DNA of 21,292 nucleotides from Acinetobacter sp. (GCA_030523805.1 JAUNHS010000007.1:4127-25418), one strand, 5' to 3'. Positions 1 through 8,234 are shown, counted from the first letter of the stretch. The notes: generated from the sequence alone by a model not told the origin. Numbers and translations are program-made.

Positions 1-170
1 CGAAATTAGAAAATTTAACGGAACTTTATTTGGTCGGAACAAATGTGAGTGATATTTCAGCATTGGCAAATTTGACCCATTTAGAGCAGCTTTATTTAAA
101 TGATACACAAGTGAAAGATACGTCAATCTTGCAGCATTTGCCGAATTTAACTATTCATCATGATGTGTGA
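1..170 (+). CDS. Leucine-rich-repeat protein, C-terminal part only (5' end outside window)
   Basis: The open frame runs from the window edge (first full codon at 3) to TGA at 168-170, about 55 residues. It holds two full 22-residue leucine-rich repeats, LTELYLVGTNVSDISALANL and LEQLYLNDTQVKDTSILQHL (each plus two residues), then a short cap ending LTIHHDV. The unit is the same as in the complete LRR gene 39 bases downstream, so the two look like tandem paralogues, probably cotranscribed. The repeat resembles the 22-residue internalin-type LRR, a protein-binding solenoid. The N-terminus is not visible, so secretion and length cannot be judged. No specific function is recognised. Confidence 0.8.
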   Translation, partial: KLENLTELYLVGTNVSDISALANLTHLEQLYLNDTQVKDTSILQHLPNLTIHHDV

Positions 171-209
171 ATAGACTTTTAATTTTTATCGTAAGTATAG
201 GAGTTTAAT

Positions 210-956
210 ATGAATACAGAAAACGACAAAATCATCGCTGAACAACACAAGAGCTTTTGGGCATGGTGGCAAAGCTTGAGTAAAGAATGGCAAGAACGAT
301 TGGTTCAAGCCATTGGTTTGCGTGCCGTATCAGCAGAAGATTTGCAAAATCAAGATTTTATGAAACAACATTGGTACGCAATGGAAAATATAACACACCT
401 TGATTTAAGTGATACCAGCGTGAGCGATATTTCTGCGTTGGAGAAATTAACGAACTTAACACACCTTGTGTTGAGCCACACAAATATTCGTGATATTTCC
501 ATATTGGCACAATTGCCTTATTTACAAGAGCTTGATTTAAACAATACCCAAGTGGTCAATCTTTCAGCATTGACAAAATTAAAGCAATTAACTACGCTTG
601 ATTTAGAAAATACAAACGTAGATAGCATTGCTGCATTGGCGAAATTGACCAATTTAAAGAGCCTTTTACTAGGTTATACAGGGGTGAGAGATTTTTCTGT
701 ATTGGTCAATTTGACGAAATTGACCTATCTGAATTTAATGGAAACTGGCATTAGAGATATTTCAGTATTAGCGAATTTGACCAATTTAAAAGAATTGGGT
801 TTGGGTTGGACAGCCGTCAGCGATATTTCAGCTTTGGCGAATTTAACTAATTTAACCTATCTTGATTTACGATTTACCGATGTGGAAGATATTTCAGCTT
901 TAGAGCATTTACCACATTTAGATCAGATTGATGTAGAAGGCACAAGCATGGAATGA
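210..956 (+). CDS. Cytosolic leucine-rich-repeat protein (248 aa)
   Basis: ATG at 210 follows AGGAG at 199-203. Residues 1-60 form a Trp-rich, probably helical N-terminal cap (for example FWAWWQSLSKEW at 16-27). Residues 61-236 are eight consecutive 22-residue repeats of the pattern LxxLxLxxTxVxDISALxxLTN, and 237-248 start a ninth. There is no signal peptide, lipobox or membrane segment, so it should be cytoplasmic unless exported by another route. LRR solenoids of this kind usually bind proteins; no enzymatic domain is present. The gene lies directly behind a related LRR gene whose tail starts the window and is followed by a strong terminator, so it is probably the last gene of an LRR operon. 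The near-identical repeats suggest growth by internal duplication. Partner and role are unknown. Confidence 0.85.
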   Translation: MNTENDKIIAEQHKSFWAWWQSLSKEWQERLVQAIGLRAVSAEDLQNQDFMKQHWYAMENITHLDLSDTSVSDISALEKLTNLTHLVLSHTNIRDISILAQLPYLQELDLNNTQVVNLSALTKLKQLTTLDLENTNVDSIAALAKLTNLKSLLLGYTGVRDFSVLVNLTKLTYLNLMETGIRDISVLANLTNLKELGLGWTAVSDISALANLTNLTYLDLRFTDVEDISALEHLPHLDQIDVEGTSME

Positions 957-971
957 TGATGTTCTACAATC

Positions 972-1022
972 AAAAAGCAAGCTCAATTACATGATTGGAT
1001 ATATGATTGGGCTTGCTTTTTT
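972..1022 (+). terminator. Rho-independent terminator after LRR gene
   Basis: The arm AAGCAAGCTCAAT pairs with ATTGGGCTTGCTT (one G-U pair), followed by a run of T. It lies 15 bases after the LRR stop codon. Confidence 0.8.
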
Positions 1023-1041
1023 ATTGGTATGATTTACCCAC

Positions 1042-1081
1042 AAAAAAACCACCGAATGATGAAGCATTCAGTGGTTTTTTA
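1042..1081 (-). terminator. Terminator downstream of dnaK
   Basis: Arms at 1043-1058 (AAAAAACCACCGAATG) and 1065-1080 (CATTCAGTGGTTTTTT) pair along 16 positions with one wobble and a 6-base loop. The A/T flanks allow use from both strands. It lies 33 bases beyond the dnaK stop, so it mainly ends the leftward dnaK transcript. Confidence 0.85.
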
Positions 1082-1113
1082 TTGTGATAGTTAGTCAATC
1101 ACTTTAGTTCAGA

Positions 1114-3036
1114 TTACTTTTTATCATCTTTCACTTCAGTAAATTCAGCATCTACCACGCCATCGTCAGCTTTTTGCTGTGCTGCATTGGCATCAAAACC
1201 TTCTGCACCACCTGCTTGCTGAGCTTGCTCATAAGCACGTTGCGTAATCGGCATAATGATATTTTGCAAGGCTTCAGTTTTCGCCTTTAAGTTGTCAATA
1301 TCATTCTCTTTCGCCGCAGCTTCAAGTTCGCTTACTGCTGTTTCTACTGCAGTTTTCTCATCAGCTGTAACCTTGTCGCCAAGATCTTTCACGGCTTTGG
1401 TTGAGCTTGCAATTAACGCATCTGCTTCGTTACGAGCTTTTGCCAATTCTTCAAACTTACGGTCTTCTTCAGCATTCTTTTCAGCGTCTTTAATCATCGC
1501 TTCAATTTCAGCATCGCTCAAACCAGAGTTTGCTTTAATTTGAATAGATTGCTCTTTACCAGTGCTTTTATCTTTTGCAGATACTTTCAAAATACCATCG
1601 GCATTGATGTCAAACGACACTTCAATTTGTGGCACACCACGTGGAGCAGGTGGAATATCGCCCAATTGGAAGTTGCCCAACAATTTATTTTGAGCAGCGA
1701 CTTTACGCTCGCCTTGATACACTTGAATATCTACTGCAGGTTGATTATCTGCTGCTGTAGAGAATACCTGTGATTTTTTCGCAGGAATGGTTGTATTTTT
1801 CTCAATGATTGGCGTAAGTACACCACCCATAGTTTCAATACCTAAAGTCAATGGCGTAACATCAAGCAACAATACGTCATTCTTATCGCCAGAAAGTACC
1901 GCACCTTGAATTGCTGCACCCATTGCCACAGCTTCATCAGGGTTTACGTCTTTACGTGGTTCTTTACCGAAAAACTCTTGTACTTTTTGTTGTACCAATG
2001 GCATACGAGATTGACCACCAACCAAAATCACGTCAGAAATATCAGACGTTGATAAACCTGCATCTTTCAATGCAATACGGCATGGCTCAATGGTACGCTC
2101 AACCAAATCTGCAACTAGGCTTTCCAATTTTGCACGTGTTACGTTAATCACTAAATGTTTCGGGCCAGTCGCATCAGCCGTGATATATGGCAAGTTGATT
2201 TCTGTTGCATTTGAAGATGACAACTCAATTTTTGCTTTTTCAGCCGCTTCTTTTAAACGCTGTAATGCCATTGGGTCATTTTTCAAATTCACGTCTTGTT
2301 CTTTTTTGAACTCATCAACTAAAAAGTCAATTAACGCTGTATCAAAATCTTCACCACCTAAGAAAGTATCACCATTGGTTGATAATACTTCAATTTGTTG
2401 CTCGCCATCTAAGTCAGCAATTTCAATGATTGATACGTCAAAAGTACCACCACCCAAGTCATAAACAGCTACTTTACGGTCGCCTTCTTTCTTGTCCATA
2501 CCGAATGCTAACGCTGCTGCAGTTGGTTCGTTGATGATACGTTTTACATCTAAACCAGCAATACGACCTGCATCTTTAGTCGCTTGACGTTGAGCATCGT
2601 TGAAGTAAGCAGGTACAGTTACCACTGCTTCAGTAACGGTTTCGCCCAAATAATCTTCTGCTGTTTTCTTCATTTTTTTCAAAACTTCAGCAGAAATTTG
2701 TTGTGGAGCAAGTTCTTTATCGTTTACATTTACCCACGCATCGCCATTGCCTGCTTTGATGATTTTATACGGTACTAAACCGATGTCTTTTTGTACCGCT
2801 TGGTCATCATAACGGCGACCGATTAAACGCTTAATTGCGAATAATGTGTTTTTAGGATTGGTTACGGCTTGGCGTTTTGCTGATTGACCAACCAAGATTT
2901 CGCCATCTTTATACGCAATGATTGATGGTGTCGTACGAGCACCTTCTGCGTTTTCAATTACTTTAACTTTATCGCCTTCAAGTACAGCTACGCATGAGTT
3001 GGTTGTACCTAAGTCAATACCAATAATTTTAGCCAT
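1114..3036 (-). CDS. dnaK: Chaperone protein DnaK (Hsp70)
   Basis: Cytosolic ATP-dependent Hsp70 that binds exposed hydrophobic stretches and folds or rescues proteins together with DnaJ and GrpE. The 640 residues match the family length. [20 protein letters not shown] is the phosphate-1 motif; [13 protein letters not shown] is the second phosphate motif; VGGQSRMP and the linker [16 protein letters not shown] join the ATPase domain (about 1-385) to the substrate-binding domain; the lid ends in an acidic tail ([12 protein letters not shown]). AGAGGA precedes ATG at 3036. It follows grpE on the minus strand with a 140-base gap carrying its own heat-shock-like promoter; dnaJ is not in the window. 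The product is certain. Confidence 0.99.
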   Translation of the reverse strand: MAKIIGIDLGTTNSCVAVLEGDKVKVIENAEGARTTPSIIAYKDGEILVGQSAKRQAVTNPKNTLFAIKRLIGRRYDDQAVQKDIGLVPYKIIKAGNGDAWVNVNDKELAPQQISAEVLKKMKKTAEDYLGETVTEAVVTVPAYFNDAQRQATKDAGRIAGLDVKRIINEPTAAALAFGMDKKEGDRKVAVYDLGGGTFDVSIIEIADLDGEQQIEVLSTNGDTFLGGEDFDTALIDFLVDEFKKEQDVNLKNDPMALQRLKEAAEKAKIELSSSNATEINLPYITADATGPKHLVINVTRAKLESLVADLVERTIEPCRIALKDAGLSTSDISDVILVGGQSRMPLVQQKVQEFFGKEPRKDVNPDEAVAMGAAIQGAVLSGDKNDVLLLDVTPLTLGIETMGGVLTPIIEKNTTIPAKKSQVFSTAADNQPAVDIQVYQGERKVAAQNKLLGNFQLGDIPPAPRGVPQIEVSFDINADGILKVSAKDKSTGKEQSIQIKANSGLSDAEIEAMIKDAEKNAEEDRKFEELAKARNEADALIASSTKAVKDLGDKVTADEKTAVETAVSELEAAAKENDIDNLKAKTEALQNIIMPITQRAYEQAQQAGGAEGFDANAAQQKADDGVVDAEFTEVKDDKK

Positions 3037-3082
3037 TTGCTTATTCCTCTAAAAATTTGTGAATGTTTTCAGTTGTTATTGG

Positions 3083-3110
3083 ATATGAGAGCCTTTTAAA
3101 AATTTTCAAG
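3083..3110 (-). promoter_or_regulatory. Sigma-32-like heat-shock promoter of dnaK
   Basis: On the minus strand CTTGAAA (3110-3104) is followed after 14 bases by CTCATAT (3089-3083). The family consensus is CTTGAAA-N13-15-CCCATnT; only one position of the -10 differs. It sits 46 bases upstream of the dnaK start, so dnaK can be heat-induced separately from grpE. Confidence 0.75.
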
Positions 3111-3176
3111 TTTAAAAATGAAAAATCTTTAAAAATATTTTCTAAACTTGATATTTTTCAACGGTTTGCTGATGAT

Positions 3177-3698
3177 TTAACCACCAACCATGACCATTGC
3201 AGGGCGTAATAAACGACCATTTAGGCTATAGCCTTTTTGCAAAACTGTGCCGATTTCATTGGCTTTGGCATTTGGGTCAATGCCAACGGCTTGGTGCAAT
3301 TCTGCGTTAAAACCTTGCGTGGTATCCACTTGTTGAATGCCGAATTTTTCCAATGTTGCCAATAATGATTTTAATGTCAGCTGCACGCCTTCGGTTAAGG
3401 CATTTTCTTCGCCAGTTGCTTGTAAAGCACGTTCTAAATTATCAACGCTATTGAGCAATTCTTTGGCAAATTTCTCTAGCACCGCATCTTTATGCTTTTC
3501 AGCATCTCGCTGAATGCGTTCTACACTTTTTTGTGCTTCATAAACAGCATTTGCTGTGCGTGCTTTTTCCAGTTTTAAATCATCTTGTAATTGCGTGATT
3601 TCGGCTTGTAATTGTTCAACGGATAAAGTTTCTTGTTCCGCTGTGCTTTCAACCGTTTCATCTACTGGCGTTTCAGTAGCATTTTGCTCTTGAGTCAT
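3177..3698 (-). CDS. grpE: Nucleotide exchange factor GrpE
   Basis: GrpE is the homodimeric nucleotide exchange factor that drives ADP release from DnaK. The 173-residue product has an acidic N-terminal stretch, a long coiled coil (about residues 28-80, [20 protein letters not shown] onwards) and a C-terminal beta domain ending [13 protein letters not shown], the family's typical end. The frame opens further upstream (TTG at 3734, ATG at 3728), but ATG at 3698 has GGAG seven bases before it and starts [10 protein letters not shown], so it was chosen. The gene is first in the grpE-dnaK pair. Confidence 0.97.
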   Translation of the reverse strand: MTQEQNATETPVDETVESTAEQETLSVEQLQAEITQLQDDLKLEKARTANAVYEAQKSVERIQRDAEKHKDAVLEKFAKELLNSVDNLERALQATGEENALTEGVQLTLKSLLATLEKFGIQQVDTTQGFNAELHQAVGIDPNAKANEIGTVLQKGYSLNGRLLRPAMVMVGG

Positions 3699-3764
3699 GG
3701 ATTTACTCCGTTTAAAAAAGTTCAACATGTGCAACAGCCATGTAAATTCATTAAAGTTATCTTA

Positions 3765-3793
3765 AAAATAGGGTTGATTTTGTAGATTTCAAG
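3765..3793 (-). promoter_or_regulatory. Sigma-32-like heat-shock promoter of grpE
   Basis: On the minus strand CTTGAAA (3793-3787) is followed after 13 bases by CCCTATTTT (3773-3765), close to the heat-shock -10 CCCCATnT. It lies about 67 bases upstream of the chosen grpE start and would cover both genes by read-through. Confidence 0.65.
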
Positions 3794-3881
3794 CGAAAGG
3801 GTGGATTTATTGTGTGAAATGCTGGCAAGAGTAATGAAAATGTTTATTTTGTGGGCGATGAGCGTGTAGGGATTGCATAAA

Positions 3882-3905
3882 AAAGCCTATCTGATGATAG
3901 GCTTT
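3882..3905 (-). terminator. Terminator downstream of the DyP peroxidase gene
   Basis: A perfect 10-bp stem, AAAGCCTATC / GATAGGCTTT, with a 4-base loop. A run of A on its left reads as T on the minus strand, so it ends leftward transcription. It starts 21 bases past the peroxidase stop. Confidence 0.85.
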
Positions 3906-3925
3906 ATACTGAATGCAGGATTGAG

Positions 3926-4852
3926 TTAATCGTCTAACCCTAACACATCTGCCAATAATTCTTCCGATGGAGCAAAATAATATGCACCGTCCATCGCTGT
4001 TGTAAAGTGCAATAAACGGTCGTGGATATTGTCGCCACTTGTACCAAACATTTGTAAGAGCATACGGTCAATAATGCTTAAATCATTGCTATACGCCACA
4101 AAGTACAAGCCTTTATCGCCCTGTCCATCGCCATAAGGTAAGCTATGACGCAAAATGGCTAATTCTTCGCCATCGTCATCTTCCACAATGGCACGACTAG
4201 CATGGGCATTTTCAGGTTTTACATCGTCATCAAGTTCAATAGATTCCAACTTGGTACGACCAATGACTTTTTCTTGAGCATCTACTTTTAAGCGTTGCCA
4301 TTTTTGTAAATCATGCACATAGCGTTGGGCAAAAATAAAGCTACCATCAGCAAATTCGCCGTGTTCTTCGCTTAATAATGCCGCTTCGGCACGGTCGTCA
4401 TCAAATTGTGGATTTTCTGTACCGTCAATAAAACCTGTTAAATCTCGGCTATCTAAATAACGGAAGCAAGCACGTTCTTCTAACACTTCTACTTGATCGG
4501 CAATGCCTTCAAAAAATGATTGGCTTAATGCAAAGCACAAATCGGCACGAGATGATGCAATGTGTAGGAAAATGTCCGCAGGGGTGGCTGGCATTTGAAA
4601 TGCACCGTCAATGGCATTTAAATCTAAAAATCCTGCAGGTGTCGTATCATGCAACTGTTGCCAAAGTTGTTTACCAAAACCAATTGCTGTTTTAATATCT
4701 GCTTGGCGGTGCTGTGTTTTTAAGCGATCACGAGTGCCTAAGAAATGAGCGAGCTGAGCTTTTAAGTCTTCTACGCTGAGCTGGTTTAAGCGAATTACAA
4801 CAAAGCGAGCGTGTTCTGATGGTAAAGGTAAAATGACAGATTGAGCAGTCAT
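3926..4852 (-). CDS. DyP-type heme peroxidase (YfeX-like)
   Basis: Dye-decolourising-type peroxidase: a heme protein that uses hydrogen peroxide to oxidise organic substrates, and whose relative YfeX acts on porphyrinogens. The 308 residues match the YfeX class. The signature GFIDGTENP is at 140-148, giving the catalytic Asp143. H217 (in NAHASRA) fits the proximal heme ligand and R235 (in RHSLPYG) the distal arginine. The C-terminal part (GLYFVAYS, then YYFAPS) also matches. There is no Tat or Sec signal, so it should be cytoplasmic. AGGA lies six bases before ATG at 4852. It is monocistronic with its own terminator, without an encapsulin or iron-transport partner nearby. The physiological substrate is not shown by the sequence. 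Confidence 0.93.
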   Translation of the reverse strand: MTAQSVILPLPSEHARFVVIRLNQLSVEDLKAQLAHFLGTRDRLKTQHRQADIKTAIGFGKQLWQQLHDTTPAGFLDLNAIDGAFQMPATPADIFLHIASSRADLCFALSQSFFEGIADQVEVLEERACFRYLDSRDLTGFIDGTENPQFDDDRAEAALLSEEHGEFADGSFIFAQRYVHDLQKWQRLKVDAQEKVIGRTKLESIELDDDVKPENAHASRAIVEDDDGEELAILRHSLPYGDGQGDKGLYFVAYSNDLSIIDRMLLQMFGTSGDNIHDRLLHFTTAMDGAYYFAPSEELLADVLGLDD

Positions 4853-5048
4853 GACAAATCCTATGTGAGCTATTCAAGGGTGTAAAGCAAGCTATTTTAA
4901 CAAAAAATAGCAAGGGGATAAATAACTTTTGTAGATGAATACAAGAACGATTGCCGAACAAAATAGAAAAGCACGCAAATCAACACTAGGCAAAATCTAC
5001 AATCGCCATTACACTTAAGTGAAGCATTTGATTTTGGAATTGCACGAT

Positions 5049-5984
5049 ATGAAATATTTTACACCATTATATTTGGCTGTTGCACTACTTGCTGCTTGTC
5101 AGCCACAACCAAGCAATACGCCATCAAGCGAAAGCAAAGCCACAACAAGCACCAATACATCATCATCAACACAGCCAACATCATCGGCACAGCATTTGTA
5201 TTATTCCAATTTGCAAGATGAAGCAACGCAAAACGAAGTCAAACATGCTTTGCTTAAAGCTGGGATTGCTGCTCCACGGGTAGATGCGTTTTTAGCCAAT
5301 GTTCGCCAATTTAATACATCGGTGGAAGGCAAGCAGTTGGTGAAAAATAATTTTGTGATGAGCCAAAGTGCATTGCCACATTATGACGAACAAGTGCTAC
5401 AAGAGATTTGGTCGCAAAAGAATGGGCAATTTGTGGGCTATAATTGCCGTATTACATCGTACGATTTAATGAAAGATTTGATTAAAATTGACAAGAAAGC
5501 GGAGAAAGACCACAGCATTTTATTTGTAGATGCGGAATCATTACAGCATAGTCCACACAAAGTATTTACAGCACAGGAAGAAGAGAAGTTTTTTACTTTA
5601 TATGCACCAATCCAAACCCCGATGAGTAAGGATATTGCCGTACATGAGCAAAGCATTGTGCAAGCCTTTCAAGCACGTGGGATTTCATTTCCTGCTGCAC
5701 AGCAAAGTCAGGCTGCACGGTTAATTTCGGTATTTAAACATAGTGCGATTGATGGTGAAGAAAGCCAATTATTTGTTGGGCATATTGGCGTGCTTGTGCC
5801 GTATGAAAATGGCTATTTATTCGTGGAAAAATTAGCATTTCAAGCACCTTACCAAGCGACTAAATTTGCCAATAAGCAAGATTTGTATGATTATCTGATG
5901 AAAATGTATCGCCCTGAAGTAGAGACGGATACGGCTTTACCGATTGTGATGGAAGATGATCATTTACTGATTAAACCAGCATAA
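5049..5984 (+). CDS. Lipoprotein, DUF4300-like
   Basis: The 311-residue product begins MKYFTPLYLAVALLAAC, a signal peptide with lipobox LAAC (lipidated Cys17), then a Ser/Thr/Gln-rich spacer to about residue 50. The rest is one globular domain. Blocks YYSNLQDEATQNEVKHALLKAG, split around residues 52-73, GYNCRITSYDLMKD, LISVFKHSAIDG and FVGHIGVLVP resemble, from memory, the DUF4300 family, whose function is unknown. The conserved NCRITS and GHIGVLVP blocks hint at an enzyme-like pocket, but no catalytic residue can be assigned. ATG 5049 was chosen over GTG 5019 because it puts the signal peptide at the N-terminus. It is probably anchored in the inner or outer membrane and is a single-gene unit. 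Confidence 0.85.
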   Translation: MKYFTPLYLAVALLAACQPQPSNTPSSESKATTSTNTSSSTQPTSSAQHLYYSNLQDEATQNEVKHALLKAGIAAPRVDAFLANVRQFNTSVEGKQLVKNNFVMSQSALPHYDEQVLQEIWSQKNGQFVGYNCRITSYDLMKDLIKIDKKAEKDHSILFVDAESLQHSPHKVFTAQEEEKFFTLYAPIQTPMSKDIAVHEQSIVQAFQARGISFPAAQQSQAARLISVFKHSAIDGEESQLFVGHIGVLVPYENGYLFVEKLAFQAPYQATKFANKQDLYDYLMKMYRPEVETDTALPIVMEDDHLLIKPA

Positions 5985-5997
5985 TTTGATTGCAAAT

Positions 5998-6029
5998 AAA
6001 AAACGCACGCTGAATTGTCGTGCGTTTTT
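5998..6029. terminator. Bidirectional terminator between the lipoprotein gene and znuB
   Basis: AAACGCACG (6001-6009) pairs with CGTGCGTTT (6019-6027), flanked by A on the left and T on the right. It sits between convergent genes and can serve both. Confidence 0.8.
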
Positions 6030-6033
6030 GCTG

Positions 6034-6837
6034 TTATTTGCCGAATTTGAGCAATTTCTGTGTACAAAAAATAATGGCAAATAAGCCTGACATGGTGAGA
6101 ATAATGCTTAACCCTGTGGCTAAATCTAGCCAAGCACTGCCAGCCAAGCCAAGCATGATGGCAAGTTGCCCTAAAATAAAAGCGTATCCCACCATTTGAT
6201 TGGGTGAGTGAGCCAGCAAACGTGCTGTTAAAGCAGGAATGACCAACAATGCTCCCATCAGCAGAGAACCGACTGCACGCAATGCCAATACGGTAAATAG
6301 TGCCAAGAGCAACATAAAAATCAAGCGTTGCCATTGCACGGCTACGCCTTCACTTTGAGCAATATCTGCCGCAATAGATGAACGGATTTGTGCTTTCCAA
6401 TGATAGCCTAAAATCGCCACACTCACGGCAACAACGCCTGCAAAAAGCGGTAAATCTTGCCACGAAACAGTGAGCAAATCGCCAAATAAATAGCTTAATA
6501 ATTCTGGGCGTAAACTTGGAACGTGTTGGATAAACAATAATCCAGCACACAGTAAAGTCGCTGAGCATAAGGCTAACAGAGCATCATTCGGCAGGCGAGA
6601 GTCGTGCAAAAACCATAAACTTGCCACGAGCAATACAGCAATCAATAACACGCCAAGCCACAATGGCAAACTTAAAAATCCTGCCAAAGCAACGCCGAGC
6701 AATGTCCCATGTGCCATGGTATCGGCAAAAAAGGACATTCGTCGCCACAGCATTAAACAGCCCAAAGGTGCAGTAAGAAAGACTAAAATACTGCCCATCG
6801 CCCATGCAGGCAATAAAAGAATTAACAGATCAAGCAT
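6034..6837 (-). CDS. znuB: Zinc ABC transporter permease ZnuB
   Basis: Membrane subunit of the high-affinity zinc importer, carrying Zn2+ from periplasmic ZnuA into the cytoplasm. The 267 residues are hydrophobic throughout, with about eight membrane spans, and belong to the ABC-3 metal permease family. MLWRRMSFFADTMAHGTLLG near residues 29-48 and ALRAVGSLLMGALLVIPALT are typical family blocks. GGGA lies seven bases before ATG at 6837. It follows znuC by 66 bases in the zur-znuC-znuB transcription unit and ends just before a shared terminator. Confidence 0.95.
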   Translation of the reverse strand: MLDLLILLLPAWAMGSILVFLTAPLGCLMLWRRMSFFADTMAHGTLLGVALAGFLSLPLWLGVLLIAVLLVASLWFLHDSRLPNDALLALCSATLLCAGLLFIQHVPSLRPELLSYLFGDLLTVSWQDLPLFAGVVAVSVAILGYHWKAQIRSSIAADIAQSEGVAVQWQRLIFMLLLALFTVLALRAVGSLLMGALLVIPALTARLLAHSPNQMVGYAFILGQLAIMLGLAGSAWLDLATGLSIILTMSGLFAIIFCTQKLLKFGK

Positions 6838-6903
6838 GATTTATTCCCAAATTGATTGCATGATTGATGAAATGATAAGGTGCCATGAGTGGTTGCGAGA
6901 TGG

Positions 6904-7644
6904 TCAATGCGATTGATGATGACAATGTTCATGCTGATGTTGATAATAGGCACGGGATTTACCAAAAATGGCTTGATATTCAGGGTGATGCTGAATGCTT
7001 TCAGGCGAACCTGTACAGCAAATATGTTTATTTAAACAAATCACACGTTGCGTACCTTGCATGACCCATTGCAAATCGTGAGAGACAATCACAATACTAC
7101 AACCATAACGCTGTGGCAGCGAACGTACATAAGCATACATTTCTGCTTCCGATTGCAAATCCAAACCTTGCATTGGCTCATCAAGCACCAAAACGTGGGG
7201 TTGCTTCAATAAAGCACGAGCCAATAACACACGTTGCCGTTCACCGCCAGACAGCTGTTGTACTTTGGCATTTAATAATGTGTGTATGCCTGTTTCTTGA
7301 ATAATTTGTTGTTTAAATGCAGCAGAACACGGCTCTAACGCCAATAAATCTTGCACACGTAATGGCAAAGTATTGGACGGATTAAACTTCTGTGGCACAT
7401 AAGAAAAGCGTAAATCTTGATGATAGCGGACTTGCCCATGTGTCGGTTTTAAAATAGACAATAAAACCTTAATAAACGTAGATTTACCTGCACCATTTGG
7501 CCCAATGATGGTAACGATTTCTTGTGGAAACAGTTCAAAATCAATCTCTTGCAAAATGGTGCGTTGCTCAAGTACCACCTGTACTTGCGATAAACTCAGC
7601 AAACAATCCGCAGGATTTACGCTTGATGCTGACATTGCTGGCAT
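6904..7644 (-). CDS. znuC: Zinc ABC transporter ATP-binding protein ZnuC
   Basis: ATPase that powers zinc import through ZnuB. In the 246-residue reading: Walker A GPNGAGKS at 48-55, Q-loop near Q85, signature LSGGERQR at 131-138, Walker B VLVLDEP at 151-157, and switch histidine H189 (VSHD). The C-terminus is unusually His-rich (YYQHQHEHCHHQSH). ATG 7644 overlaps the end of zur by 28 bases and has AGGG very close to it; ATG 7635, three codons in, is an equally possible start with a longer spacing. The overlap implies translational coupling with zur. Confidence 0.95.
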   Translation of the reverse strand: MPAMSASSVNPADCLLSLSQVQVVLEQRTILQEIDFELFPQEIVTIIGPNGAGKSTFIKVLLSILKPTHGQVRYHQDLRFSYVPQKFNPSNTLPLRVQDLLALEPCSAAFKQQIIQETGIHTLLNAKVQQLSGGERQRVLLARALLKQPHVLVLDEPMQGLDLQSEAEMYAYVRSLPQRYGCSIVIVSHDLQWVMQGTQRVICLNKHICCTGSPESIQHHPEYQAIFGKSRAYYQHQHEHCHHQSH

Positions 7645-8123
7645 AACCCTGAAATTTCAATAATGCTATGTTGTACCTGAAATTCATCAGCATCGGTTAA
7701 TTGTTGTAATTCATGCAACACGCCTAATGCTGGTGCTTCTTTGACGCTATGGCACGCCGTGCAAATAAAAAATGCCGCTTGATGCCCTTCTCGTGGGTGG
7801 CAGCAAGGAATAAAGGCATTGATAGAACTTAAACGATGAATTAACCCTTTTTCCAATAAAAAATCCAAACTACGATACACGGTCGGTGGTGCAGCAGGTC
7901 GGTCGGAACGATTTTTGATATTGGCTAATAAATCATACGCTCCCATTGGCTTATTTGCCGTTAAAATTAATTGTAAAACTTCTTTGCGTAAAGGGGTCAA
8001 TCTTGCCCCAGTTTCTGCACAAAAACGCTCTGCGGCAGATAAACGCTGTTCTACATCATCATGATGATGCACATGATGTAACGTATTATGATGTTCGTGT
8101 GAGCTGTGGCAACACTGCGACAT
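7617..8123 (-). CDS. zur: Zinc uptake regulator Zur (Fur family)
   Basis: Zinc-sensing repressor of zinc-uptake genes; when Zn2+ is abundant it binds AT-rich palindromes and shuts them off. The 168 residues show the Fur winged helix (PPTVYRSLDFLLEKGLIHRL at 79-98) and dimerisation half. CTAC (121-124) and CQQC (161-164) are the structural zinc cysteine pairs, and HPREGHQAAFF carries likely sensor histidines. Residues 6-21 form a His-rich extension not essential to the fold. GGAG lies five bases before ATG at 8123. It is the first gene of zur-znuC-znuB, divergent from znuA, and so probably controls itself too. Assignment as Zur rather than Fur rests on the znu neighbours and the PPTVYR form of the helix. 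Confidence 0.95.
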   Translation of the reverse strand: MSQCCHSSHEHHNTLHHVHHHDDVEQRLSAAERFCAETGARLTPLRKEVLQLILTANKPMGAYDLLANIKNRSDRPAAPPTVYRSLDFLLEKGLIHRLSSINAFIPCCHPREGHQAAFFICTACHSVKEAPALGVLHELQQLTDADEFQVQHSIIEISGLCQQCQHQA

Positions 8124-8162
8124 AGCTACTCCAGAGTAGAAAAAATGGTCAAAATTTTAATT

Positions 8163-8168
8163 ATTTTA
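8163..8168 (-). promoter_or_regulatory. Probable -10 of the zur-znuCB promoter
   Basis: The minus strand reads ATGTTAAAAT, an extended -10 (TGnTAAAAT) about 40 bases upstream of the zur ATG. No convincing -35 is visible. The call is weak. Confidence 0.4.
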
Positions 8169-8218
8169 ACATAAAAAAGCCAGATAAATTGAGAATATTT
8201 ATCTTTAGCTGCTAAATT

Positions 8219-8234
8219 ATGTTACACTATAACC
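8219..8234. promoter_or_regulatory. Zur-box-like operator in the zur/znuA divergent region
   Basis: GTTACACTATAAC (8221-8233) differs at one position from GTTATANTATAAC, the core of the gammaproteobacterial Zur box as I recall it, and is nearly palindromic. It lies 70-83 bases upstream of znuA and about 100 from zur, over likely znuA -10 sequence (TATAAC or TACACT). The position in a shared zinc-gene control region supports the call; binding is inferred. Confidence 0.65.

Noticed and set aside
1-956. 66-base tandem periodicity as a possible CRISPR or satellite array
   Set aside because: The periodicity is codon-based and encodes 22-residue leucine-rich repeats; there are no short identical repeats with unique spacers.
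1256-2778. Several plus-strand open frames of 64-124 codons opposite dnaK
   Set aside because: They are antisense shadows of dnaK, with low-complexity Ser/Phe composition and no ribosome sites.
5019-5048. GTG 5019 as start of the lipoprotein
   Set aside because: It would add ten residues ahead of the signal peptide; ATG 5049 gives a normal lipoprotein N-terminus.
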